Source: VBAS01 sp965652775 (GTDB lineage Bacteria; Bacteroidota; Bacteroidia; Chitinophagales; Chitinophagaceae). From it: 53,304 bases of DNA. Location: positions 1-53,304 of the forward strand of contig CBFGXP010000003.1 in NCBI GenBank assembly GCA_965652775.1. Direction: 5' to 3'. The position numbers and the translations under genes are program-made. This document shows, piece after piece, positions 9,702 through 17,612 of this stretch. The notes beneath the pieces are model-generated. The model searched no databases. It saw only the letters and a program-made list of their open reading frames with translations, and was not told the DNA's origin. Position 1 is the first letter of the stretch, and each line of letters starts with the position of its first letter.

Positions 9702-12700
9702 ATTCTGGTGAGTTTATCAATGAATTGGTTTGTGATGCTGATCTTAATTTACCATCTATAATATGCGATGGTGCAGATATGAGTACCGAAGCAGGCGATG
9801 ATGCTGCAGCGATATCACCCGTCACAGAATGCTGGTGCCTAATCTCAAGTTTCTCTACAAAATCTATATAAGGAAGTTCTTCAATGAAATCAAGCAGTGC
9901 TGCGCGATAAATAACACCGCCGAATTCGGGCTCTGCTCCATCCTCAAATGCCCAGGGTGATAGAAATCGTTTAATATCTGCTTCTAATTTCTTCTCATAA
10001 AAAGATTCATCTTTGATATCTGCACTGAAAGTGACGATCGTATCGACTTTTACTTCTTCAAACATAGGATTCATTATATGAGCTTTTGCAAAAGGGGAAT
10101 TGAGTTGGTCAATGAATTCACTTATCTCGGTCAGTTTTGATTTACTTACCAGTGGCTTATAAACCGAAGATTGGGCCGCTGTTTTACCTGTAACAAGGAT
10201 TATCATTTCACCTGCCTTTGAAACAATTTGCGTTTGGTTGTTTTTTGTTTTCAGGCAGGCATGGTTCAATACTTTTACTTTATATATTTCAGCGAATGCC
10301 TCTGCGATAATATGTTCATAGTCCCACGCTGTAACACCGCGGCTTTTGTGACGCAATCTCTCACTTGTTCTGGTATAAAGATTTTTACTTTCCTCTTCAA
10401 GCCTTCCTCCAAATGAGGCATAAGGCTGTAACACTTTCTTGACAGATGCCTGCTTAGGAAATAATTGTGTAATAGAATTTGCAGGCAAATTATTGCCAAG
10501 ACTTGCTTCAGCATTACCGTTATCGCTGAACTGTGCCAGCACTGCCTGTGTATTTATTGAAAAAATTTTGCAAACAGCATTCGATTCGTTGAACCTTATT
10601 GCAGCTCTTATCCAAAATTGGCCCGCCGGTAACAATGTATTTTGTGTACAATCATATCCCGGTGAAACAAAAGAGACGATGCCCGATTGGATCAATCCCC
10701 TGGTGCCATCCTTGAATTGTGAGGCATCAAAATTTAACCATGTGTTTTTGTGAAGAAAGGCCCAGTTTACTTCTGGATTCGGAAGCGTAGGATCAGCAGT
10801 TCCTTCTTCAACCTGCACCAGCACATTCAAACTCTGTAATTGCTGAAGCTTGCTGAACCCAAGATAAAGTTCTCCTTCAAATGGCGTAGCGGGTACCAGG
10901 TCAAATTTTCCTGCATCTGTTTTTTTATAACCGTGTGGATATTGATTATAAATGTCTTTAAAAGAAATACTTTCTGTAACTGAGCAAAGAAGGTTAATGC
11001 TTTTTATGATGGGAGTATACGGTGGGTCTGGAAAAGGCTCCTTCTTTGCTTCATCAATTTTGTCTTGTAATTCTTTTATTGCCAATTGTAGAATATCAAA
11101 ATCCCCGATGGTGTTATTGCCTTGCTTCATCATTTTAGCCATTTCTGTTTGTAACGAAGCAAGTTTTTTATCCAATTGCGTAAGGCTGGGCTTTCCTCTT
11201 AAAGATATTTTATGTTTTCCTTTACCAGCCTTCGCAATATCTTCCGCATATGTCAGATGCCCGAGATCTTCTCTAAGTATAATTTTTATTTGATCACTGT
11301 TGAAAATAACTGGTGTATTGCCAATAATATTTAAAGTGCTTTTTTCTTTATCATTCGGGATCGTATAATTCTTTTCACCCGCATTTTCATAGTCCACTCC
11401 TATATTAAATTGCCTTTCTGTTGTCGATGCCCATTCAATAATCACATCCAGATTAGAAATTGCTCTGCCTTTCAAAATCGGCTCGATGATCCTAAACCAG
11501 CTTCCACTTTTAGGAACTCCTCCAAATGCAGGGAATGAAGCCGAAAGGTCTGTCATTCCCAATACCGTTTCTGCTTTAGCGACCTGTATTGATTGGGCCA
11601 TCAGTCTTATTGAAAACGTTTCAACATCTGCAGCCTGCAAAGCATTTATATTACTGAAAAAATCCTCATTAATTACTTGCTGACTTTTTCTTCCAAATAA
11701 GATGCTAACGTTTGGCTCCTGCTTTTTGATTTTTGTTTTGGCAGGTATTGTAAAATCAATGGTTAAAAGCCGTTGATTATTTACAAAACTTGAATTATCA
11801 AGGGTACAAACCAGTGGATCTTTTTCAGTAATTATCTTTAAAATGCAATAATTGTCAACAAAATTTTTAAGATTATTTAACCCGCCCGTGCTTTTGAATT
11901 TAATTAAGAGCTGAAATTTATTGTCCACAGGTGGGGTCTCAATTATCAGCGCAGAATAAAATGAAGTACCTATTTGCGTATCGGTATTTGCATTTCCTGA
12001 CGTGATCCTGAATGGATACCAGCTTTGACCAGGTTGCAGTGGTTTGCCGTTACCATCAGAAGAATCAGCCTGTGAACAAGCAAAAATTCCTAAAGGTTCA
12101 CCTGCTTTCACTCTTTCATTTTGTTTATCATTCTCATTTTTAATAATTGTAAAAGATCTTATTTCTCCCGGTACCGTCTTATTTACAATTATGTCTTGCT
12201 GTGTTCTAAAATAAATCTCTTTTGACGTTGCATCCTTACCTGCACTCAGCAGGCTTCCTGTTTTAATTAAATATTCATTTACATTCTTAGCAAGTTCAAA
12301 CGTTACATATGCTTTTGAGGGTTGATAAGGCTTTGCTTTAACATTCAATACCTGTTTATAATAATACTCAAGATGCTTCAGCAGTAAAGAATTTATTTCC
12401 TTTTTATGATCATCCAGTAATAAAAGGAATGTATAAAACAAACCCACATGCGGCTGGTGTTGATCAAAGCTTACAAGACTTTGCTTTAAATGCATTTCAG
12501 CTATTTCATGCACCCGTGTATATATCCTGAGTAACTGTTCCGCAAGATCATTAAGATATTCAGTCGCGGCATTTATCTCTTCGATCACATCATTGCCACC
12601 TGCAAAAATAAATTTTCCATCGGTGGCAACTGAATTCCCTGTAAATAGTATATCGGTTAATTGTTCCTTATAAATTTCAATATTTATGTTTATCGAAGAT

Positions 12701-13269
12701 CGCTTATTAAGCGTCATGTCTTTATATGTAAACGCTTTGTCGTCATCAATAAATAAATCTTTGGCTGCTTCATTGTATTTCTGCAAGAGATCATAAATAA
12801 TGTCAAGGTTAGCGGTTGTATATAATGCTTTCAGATCATTTTGCCATGGTACAAATTGTTTGCTATAAATGGAAGCGTCGATCAATCGGCCGGTTAGTGA
12901 ATACAAAAAATCAAACCGCCATGTAAAATATTTTTTATTTTCCTTTTGTGCTGTTGCACCTGTTCCCTCTATATTTTCGGTCAATTCACGCCACGCATTT
13001 TCCCAATGAGCTGGTTTATCAGCAGCAATTACCGCAAGATGATACGAAACATCATCCCTCAAAAAATTTTGCCAACTACCGGCTGGTTCGTTTTTCTCAT
13101 TATAATATTTCAGGTAGGCCGATAATTTCTGAGCAAAAACAATATAATCAGCTATGTTATGTTCAATGATGGATACTTTCTCACCCATCAATTGATCGTT
13201 GTACCTGCCGGGCTGCGATGTGCCGGCGTTGCGTGGATAATTTCTTATATCATATAACTGCTTTCCCAT
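9691..13269 (-). CDS. eCIS baseplate J-like protein, Afp11-like
   Basis: This 1192-aa protein is the largest baseplate wedge subunit. The C-terminal third carries the baseplate J/gp47 pattern: RLRHKSRGVTAWDYEHIIAE, then EIYKVKVLNH, an EMIILVTGK strand, and a terminal domain with FLSPWAFEDG and FGGVIYRAALLDFIEELPYI. The N-terminal 500 residues are a helical region typical of Bacteroidota Afp11 homologues. It starts at ATG 13269, one nucleotide after the gp25-like gene, and overlaps the Afp12-like gene by 11 bp. Established family knowledge places Afp11 in the wedge, linking the gp25-like core to the periphery. Confidence 0.88.
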   Translation of the reverse strand: MGKQLYDIRNYPRNAGTSQPGRYNDQLMGEKVSIIEHNIADYIVFAQKLSAYLKYYNEKNEPAGSWQNFLRDDVSYHLAVIAADKPAHWENAWRELTENIEGTGATAQKENKKYFTWRFDFLYSLTGRLIDASIYSKQFVPWQNDLKALYTTANLDIIYDLLQKYNEAAKDLFIDDDKAFTYKDMTLNKRSSININIEIYKEQLTDILFTGNSVATDGKFIFAGGNDVIEEINAATEYLNDLAEQLLRIYTRVHEIAEMHLKQSLVSFDQHQPHVGLFYTFLLLLDDHKKEINSLLLKHLEYYYKQVLNVKAKPYQPSKAYVTFELAKNVNEYLIKTGSLLSAGKDATSKEIYFRTQQDIIVNKTVPGEIRSFTIIKNENDKQNERVKAGEPLGIFACSQADSSDGNGKPLQPGQSWYPFRITSGNANTDTQIGTSFYSALIIETPPVDNKFQLLIKFKSTGGLNNLKNFVDNYCILKIITEKDPLVCTLDNSSFVNNQRLLTIDFTIPAKTKIKKQEPNVSILFGRKSQQVINEDFFSNINALQAADVETFSIRLMAQSIQVAKAETVLGMTDLSASFPAFGGVPKSGSWFRIIEPILKGRAISNLDVIIEWASTTERQFNIGVDYENAGEKNYTIPNDKEKSTLNIIGNTPVIFNSDQIKIILREDLGHLTYAEDIAKAGKGKHKISLRGKPSLTQLDKKLASLQTEMAKMMKQGNNTIGDFDILQLAIKELQDKIDEAKKEPFPDPPYTPIIKSINLLCSVTESISFKDIYNQYPHGYKKTDAGKFDLVPATPFEGELYLGFSKLQQLQSLNVLVQVEEGTADPTLPNPEVNWAFLHKNTWLNFDASQFKDGTRGLIQSGIVSFVSPGYDCTQNTLLPAGQFWIRAAIRFNESNAVCKIFSINTQAVLAQFSDNGNAEASLGNNLPANSITQLFPKQASVKKVLQPYASFGGRLEEESKNLYTRTSERLRHKSRGVTAWDYEHIIAEAFAEIYKVKVLNHACLKTKNNQTQIVSKAGEMIILVTGKTAAQSSVYKPLVSKSKLTEISEFIDQLNSPFAKAHIMNPMFEEVKVDTIVTFSADIKDESFYEKKLEADIKRFLSPWAFEDGAEPEFGGVIYRAALLDFIEELPYIDFVEKLEIRHQHSVTGDIAAASSPASVLISAPSHIIDGKLRSASQTNSLINSPEFAC

Positions 13270-13270
13270 T

Positions 13271-13672
13271 TCAATACTTCAGGTAAAATGGATACACATA
13301 ATTAAATTTTGAATTGGTGGAGCGTATTGTATAATCAATTATGATCAGCAACCGCCCTTCGATTGCCTGATCCATTTCCACTTCTATTTTATCTGCTTTT
13401 ATTCTGGCCTCGTGATACATTATGGCAGATTTTACCAAATGCTTCAGGTAAGTTTTAAAATGTTCATTCATGCTTTCAAACAACATTGTATCAAGATTAC
13501 ATCCGTATGTCGGCTGCATCACTCTTTCCTGCAATGTGGTGGAAAGTAAAATGTGAATGCTTTGCTCAATATCTTTTATCCCCGATGTCATTTCCAGTTG
13601 AGCGCCACCCAATGTAAATGACGGGGGAAAAGCCCAGCCTCTTCCGATCAATGAAAGGTTTTCTTTTGACAT
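13271..13672 (-). CDS. gp25/GPW-like baseplate wedge protein (Afp9-like)
   Basis: This 133-aa protein matches the GPW/gp25 family: GRGWAFPPSF near the start, GIKDIEQSIHILLSTTLQER in the middle, then VMQPTYGCNLDTMLFE, the core pattern of T4 gp25 and Afp9. These proteins nucleate sheath assembly at the baseplate; the old lysozyme label for gp25 does not imply activity. The gene lies between PAAR (10 nt upstream) and the Afp11-like gene (1 nt downstream), the canonical order of spike, tip and wedge genes. Length is normal for the family. Confidence 0.92.
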   Translation of the reverse strand: MSKENLSLIGRGWAFPPSFTLGGAQLEMTSGIKDIEQSIHILLSTTLQERVMQPTYGCNLDTMLFESMNEHFKTYLKHLVKSAIMYHEARIKADKIEVEMDQAIEGRLLIIIDYTIRSTNSKFNYVYPFYLKY

Positions 13673-13682
13673 AATTTTTGTT

Positions 13683-13967
13683 TTATCCTGCCATTACGTT
13701 TGTTGCGCCAATGACTATGCTTGCACCACATACAGCTATATCACCTACCCGCAGCAAGGGTCTCCCGCTAACCATTACACTCGAGCTGCCCGCGGTAAAG
13801 GGAGTAGTTGTGGGATGCGGTGTTGCCGGCGTCGGCACAATTGCACACACATGCATATCCCCTACAACGGCTGCAGGCATTCCGCCGATCATTACATTAC
13901 TGATACCGGGACCCATTACTGTTCCTCCATGTGCTGTACTATCTCCAACTCTTGCTGCAGGTGGCAT
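13683..13967 (-). CDS. PAAR-domain spike-tip protein (Afp10-like)
   Basis: This 94-aa protein is essentially one PAAR domain. It begins MPPAARVGDSTAHGG and has repeated V-GD motifs (AARVGDST, AAVVGDMHVC, LLRVGDIAVC). His13, His42, Cys44 and Cys80 are candidate ligands for the metal that stabilises the conical tip. PAAR proteins cap the VgrG-like spike and sharpen it for membrane puncture. There is no C-terminal extension, so this one is a bare tip, not a toxin carrier. It lies 136 nt downstream of the spike gene, the widest gap in the operon. Confidence 0.95.
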   Translation of the reverse strand: MPPAARVGDSTAHGGTVMGPGISNVMIGGMPAAVVGDMHVCAIVPTPATPHPTTTPFTAGSSSVMVSGRPLLRVGDIAVCGASIVIGATNVMAG

Positions 13968-14077
13968 TATTTAATTATTTTATTTTTTTCCAGGCCTTTG
14001 TAATTCTGATCATCGCCTGTTGTTTCCAATTTGCTGCTTCAACACGCAAATTGCTCACTTGTACGTGCCGTAATACT

Positions 14078-14105
14078 ATTCACCATTGACCATTCACAAT
14101 TCACT
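14078..14105 (-). repeat. Short tandem word repeat in the spacer before the PAAR gene
   Basis: On the minus strand the end of the spike gene and the spacer read GTGAATT-GTGAATG-GTCAATG-GTGAATA, four near-copies of one 7-nt word. The repeat overlaps the stop codon of the spike gene. A perfect 8-bp inverted repeat (CAATTTGC at 14027-14034 and GCAAATTG at 14046-14053) lies just downstream in the same 136-bp gap. Confidence 0.55.
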
Positions 14106-15840
14106 AATTTATCATCACCATGCTTCCTTTTACTGTTGTCGTAGCGCTACTGCTCAATTCTGCAGAAGCGGAACCCTGCGCTTTGAAACCAGCACTTGCT
14201 TTTGATTCAATATTTATTCCTTCCAGTTTTATATCACCTGTCGCTTTGATCTTTACATCCTTACAGCTTTCGATCGAAATGCCATCGCTGTTCATTTGAA
14301 TTTTATTTCCATTCTGATCCTGTATAAGAATTGATTTATCGTCTTCACTTAACTGGATCTTATTTTCTGCAGGTGTCGTAACCAGTATTGATTTTTTCTC
14401 GTCATCCAATATTATTTTCATCTCACTTCTTGTTACCCAGCCTTTCTGATGATTATCATCTTTTGCTTCGATGGGCGCCGCATTCTTACTGCTGTGCAGG
14501 CAACCTAGTACAACAGCATCCCTGGGATCATCATTTATAAAACCAATTATCACTTCATCTCCAACTTCAGGCCGTATTACTATCCCTCTATCATTACCAG
14601 CATCAGGAGTAGCCAATCGTGACCAAACACCTTCATCATCTTTATTTATTACCGGCACCTTTACTTTAATTCTGAATTCACTCTCCGGATCATTTTCCAG
14701 CGCTGTTACAATTCCAATTTGTAATCCATGGATCACCGGCATCATGGAAGCTGCCGGCTTATCATCAATTTCCATTTCGATTGCATACCATGCAGGGCTT
14801 TGCCCAAATTGTATATCGGTGTACCAATTACCTTTTAAGATCTCATGCCGGACGGCAACCGCCATCACATTGCCGGCAAACCTTGCACCTACTCCCTCTA
14901 ATGCTACTATATCACCGGGACTCACATTTCCATTCCCCTGTATTTTTACGCGGCCTCTTATTTTTGACATTCTGCTCTTAATAAGTTTTGCATCTGCCCA
15001 TGTTTTCAATTCATCCTGCATAATGTGACCCGAATGAAATACTTCGTAATCATCTTCTGCAACTGCATTGGCAAGATCTGTTCCTGTTATATCGCCATTT
15101 AATACTAAGGAGGGTTCAGTGCTTGTTTCTTCAATTATTTCCTGGTCAGCAGCATTCCATGTTCTAGCTTTTACTTGTTTGTGCTGGGTACGGGCATCCA
15201 TGTCCGCATCAAACTCGAATATATTAGAAGGATACTTGGCTGAAATTACAGGCACACCTGCCGCGGTTGGTTTCATCACTTTGATGGTGGCATCCGAATT
15301 CACTACAACCATTCCATTCATTTCCGCTCGTGCAACTATAAAATCCCAATCACTACAGTTGTATTGCACCAACTCCTTATGCTGAATAGTTGTGGCCGCC
15401 GCATCTGCTGTCAGACCTGCATCACCAATTAATTGTGTCCATACATCGCTATCCTTTATATCAGCATAATAGGCCGACTTTCTTGTGGTGACCATTTTCA
15501 CCGCCTTGTCTTTACACTCAATGATCAGCACTGTACTTTTTTTATTTATCCGCAAATGTTGTCTTACGATAATGCCTTTAAAAACAGATTCCGAATCATC
15601 GTGGTAACCAGCTTTTATTTCTACATCCGTCCCGGGTTTTGTAAAATCTTTATTGCTCCACGGAAATTCTTCATCTTCATGATTGGCATCTGTAAAAACT
15701 ATTTCAGCAGAAGCAACGCGGTTAAATCCTTTATGAATTACAACCGACAATACACCGCTGGCCGGTGAAATAGTCTTACTCCCGAGAACTATCTCGTAAT
15801 TGGTAACATCTGTTGCTGTATCTGTCAATAGATCCGGCAT
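14104..15840 (-). CDS. VgrG/gp5-gp27-like spike protein (Afp8-like)
   Basis: This 578-aa protein has the layout of VgrG-like eCIS spikes. Residues 1-350 form the gp27-like hub (TNYEIVLGSKTI, then NCSDWDFIVARAEMNGMVVV). Residues about 366-455 form the OB-fold with GLQIGIVTALENDPESEFRI, VWSRLATPDAG and IRPEVGDEVIIGFINDDPRD. From about residue 465 the sequence becomes repetitive beta-helix needle (IQLSEDDKSILIQDQNGNKI and following). It forms the central trimeric spike on which the tube initiates and the PAAR tip sits. It begins 3 nt after the Afp7-like gene. No effector domain follows the needle. Confidence 0.93.
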   Translation of the reverse strand: MPDLLTDTATDVTNYEIVLGSKTISPASGVLSVVIHKGFNRVASAEIVFTDANHEDEEFPWSNKDFTKPGTDVEIKAGYHDDSESVFKGIIVRQHLRINKKSTVLIIECKDKAVKMVTTRKSAYYADIKDSDVWTQLIGDAGLTADAAATTIQHKELVQYNCSDWDFIVARAEMNGMVVVNSDATIKVMKPTAAGVPVISAKYPSNIFEFDADMDARTQHKQVKARTWNAADQEIIEETSTEPSLVLNGDITGTDLANAVAEDDYEVFHSGHIMQDELKTWADAKLIKSRMSKIRGRVKIQGNGNVSPGDIVALEGVGARFAGNVMAVAVRHEILKGNWYTDIQFGQSPAWYAIEMEIDDKPAASMMPVIHGLQIGIVTALENDPESEFRIKVKVPVINKDDEGVWSRLATPDAGNDRGIVIRPEVGDEVIIGFINDDPRDAVVLGCLHSSKNAAPIEAKDDNHQKGWVTRSEMKIILDDEKKSILVTTPAENKIQLSEDDKSILIQDQNGNKIQMNSDGISIESCKDVKIKATGDIKLEGINIESKASAGFKAQGSASAELSSSATTTVKGSMVMIN

Positions 15841-15843
15841 TTC

Positions 15844-16494
15844 TTATGGCAGTTTTATACTTGATGCTGTTACTTTTTCTCTAATGCTATTCAGATCATT
15901 GGCTTCAGCGATCGCCACAGTTTGCGATATTGAGTTGAATGATTGAAAAGCAATATTGGCAACGCTTAGACCGTCCTTTACAGGATCACTTTCAAAAAAT
16001 TTATCCGCGTCGTTTGTAAAATCGTCAGGTTCATCCTTGCGTTCCTTAAACGTTGCAGAAATAGTTGCTCTTAACGGAATACCAGCTGCATTAAACAAGG
16101 TGAAATTCACTGATATCGATTCTATTGAACATTTCAGCATCATACTTCCCCATAACAATATCAGGTAGCGAACCGAGCCTTTTCCATTCCCGATGTTTTT
16201 ATCATAGCCCACTGTCTTTTTAAACGATTCCACATCCAGCAACACGTCTCTTTTATAACCTGCAGCGCCGGTGCCATCAACTAAAAAATCAAAACTGTAT
16301 TGTTGCGGCTCTATATTTTTTACCGGCGCCGATTTTCCATCCGATCCGTCAGGTTGATTGGTATCATAGTTTACTTTATACTCAAGTTTATATGAAGTAG
16401 GGTTAAACATTACGGTATAAACCCGCGGTAAAGCTGTCAATTGTTTAGCGCCGGATTTATCAAAAGACAATATTGTCATCTTTAGTAAGCTCAT
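15844..16494 (-). CDS. eCIS tube-initiator/LysM-type protein (Afp7-like) with degenerate LysM
   Basis: This 216-aa protein has the CIS tube-protein domain in residues 1-155: YTVMFNPTSYKLEYKVNY, then YSFDFLVDGTGA and LLWGSMMLKCSIESISVNFTLF. Afp7-like proteins connect the tube to the spike and usually end in a LysM domain. Here residues about 173-216 keep the general LysM shape (AIAEANDLNSIRE and a final SSIKLP) but lack a clear start motif and the invariant glycine-aspartate turn. It lies 8 nt after the DUF5908 gene and 3 nt before the spike gene. Confidence 0.87.
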   Translation of the reverse strand: MSLLKMTILSFDKSGAKQLTALPRVYTVMFNPTSYKLEYKVNYDTNQPDGSDGKSAPVKNIEPQQYSFDFLVDGTGAAGYKRDVLLDVESFKKTVGYDKNIGNGKGSVRYLILLWGSMMLKCSIESISVNFTLFNAAGIPLRATISATFKERKDEPDDFTNDADKFFESDPVKDGLSVANIAFQSFNSISQTVAIAEANDLNSIREKVTASSIKLP

Positions 16495-16502
16495 ACATTG
16501 TT

Positions 16503-16676
16503 TTATCTTTCTTTTTTCTTATCGAATATTTCAAGCACCTGTTGCACGCAAGCTGCAACCAACGATTCCTTTTCTTCATTGCTCATTGGTGGGGCGGAAG
16601 ATGCCGTGCTTTCTTCTTTACCCTGTGAATCAGTAACAGTGGCTTTGATCAATAATTCTTTAATTATAACCGGCAT
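16503..16676 (-). CDS. DUF5908-family eCIS microprotein, 57 aa
   Basis: A small gene reads from ATG 16676 to TAA at 16503 and encodes 57 residues beginning MPVIIKELLIKATVTD and ending VQQVLEIFDKKKER. The MPxxIKELxIKATV opening is the hallmark of DUF5908, a short family of unknown function found in eCIS operons next to the tube and Afp7 genes. It fits exactly between the second tube gene (6 nt) and the Afp7-like gene (8 nt), which supports real expression. An amphipathic N-terminal strand, a serine- and alanine-rich linker and a C-terminal helix are visible. A role as an assembly factor is only inference from position. Confidence 0.88.
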   Translation of the reverse strand: MPVIIKELLIKATVTDSQGKEESTASSAPPMSNEEKESLVAACVQQVLEIFDKKKER

Positions 16677-16682
16677 AAAAAT

Positions 16683-17117
16683 TTACAGTTTTCTGAAAAA
16701 TTGATAATACAGTTCGATGGTCTCAATAACTAGACTGCTTGTCTCGGCATTAAAATTTGAAATTGACCATTTGAGCGGATACGCATTTATAAAAGCATAA
16801 CTCTTTAACGGTTCATGATTTTCGTTCAGTAATGACACCACAACTGGTATTGGTACTATTTCTAAGTTATCGATTGCATTACTGCACCATTTATCCAGCA
16901 CTTCATTTGTTACAAATCCTCTTTTTAGAACAAGATTGGGATAGGTAGACCTGATAGGTAGTTTGTACGTAAAGCGATTTTCACCACCCTCAGTTATACT
17001 TTCCGTTTCCAGGTCAACGCTGATCCCGGACACATCCTGGAAACCTATATTAACAGGAGTGCCCGGAAACTGGAACTGGACATTAAAATGAAAACCAACG
17101 GGAGGATAAGTTGCCAT
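16683..17117 (-). CDS. eCIS inner tube protein 2 (Afp5-like)
   Basis: This 144-aa protein is of the T4 gp19-like tube family. It reads MATYPPVGFHFNVQF at the start, then FQDVSGISVDLETESITEGG and LVLKRGF, and ends with a SLVIETIELYYQFFR strand. It is clearly related to the neighbouring upstream tube gene but divergent (different residues at most positions outside the conserved strands and the shared SLLNENHEP motif). In Afp, Afp5 is the ring that contacts the spike side, so this copy may start the tube. It follows the first tube gene by 8 nt. Confidence 0.9.
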   Translation of the reverse strand: MATYPPVGFHFNVQFQFPGTPVNIGFQDVSGISVDLETESITEGGENRFTYKLPIRSTYPNLVLKRGFVTNEVLDKWCSNAIDNLEIVPIPVVVSLLNENHEPLKSYAFINAYPLKWSISNFNAETSSLVIETIELYYQFFRKL

Positions 17118-17125
17118 GGAATAAA

Positions 17126-17557
17126 TTAAACTGCTTCGATCACTAAACCTTCATGAGCCAGCTCAAGGGTTTCTATTGCCACCTCATTCGCATCACTTTT
17201 CAGGTCAGCCGATTGAAGTTTTACGGGCCATGCGTTTTTTACTTTCCAAACGATAACCGGTTCATGATTTTCATTCAGCAGGCTTACTGTAAGGTCACGA
17301 CGTTCTATTTTACCAAGTGACTTTGTATTCCACCATTTGAAAAACTCATTGTCCGATTTAAAAGTGCCACGCTTTAACGTAATGTTGCCGTATTTCTGCA
17401 TCCCAGGCATTTTAACTTTTGAATACTCAGGACTATTTCCTTCCCGGTATTCGATCAATTCATTTTCTACGCTAAGCCCGGTTACTTCTGTGAACCCGAG
17501 GCGTGAACCTCCCCATTGAACCTGGTAATGAAATTTTGGAAGTGGGTATGTTGCCAT
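17126..17557 (-). CDS. eCIS major inner tube protein (Afp1-like)
   Basis: This 143-aa T4 gp19-like tube subunit reads MATYPLPKFHYQVQW, FTEVTGLSVENELIEYREG, ITLKRGTFKSDNEFFKWW and VSLLNENHEPVIVWKVKNAW. Hexameric rings of such proteins stack into the hollow tube that carries cargo. It is the first tube gene after the sheath, and I take it as the main stacking subunit. It shares the SLLNENHEP loop with the second tube gene. The 55-nt gap to the sheath gene is wider than the gaps that follow. Confidence 0.93.
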   Translation of the reverse strand: MATYPLPKFHYQVQWGGSRLGFTEVTGLSVENELIEYREGNSPEYSKVKMPGMQKYGNITLKRGTFKSDNEFFKWWNTKSLGKIERRDLTVSLLNENHEPVIVWKVKNAWPVKLQSADLKSDANEVAIETLELAHEGLVIEAV

Positions 17558-17612
17558 AATAATGATTTAAAATTTGAAAAATCTTTTTGTCTATTGCTTT
17601 TTGCTAATGGAA

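Noticed and set aside
14471..15028. 185-codon plus-strand frame inside the spike gene
   Set aside because: Antisense shadow; composition reflects the reverse complement of the spike coding region.
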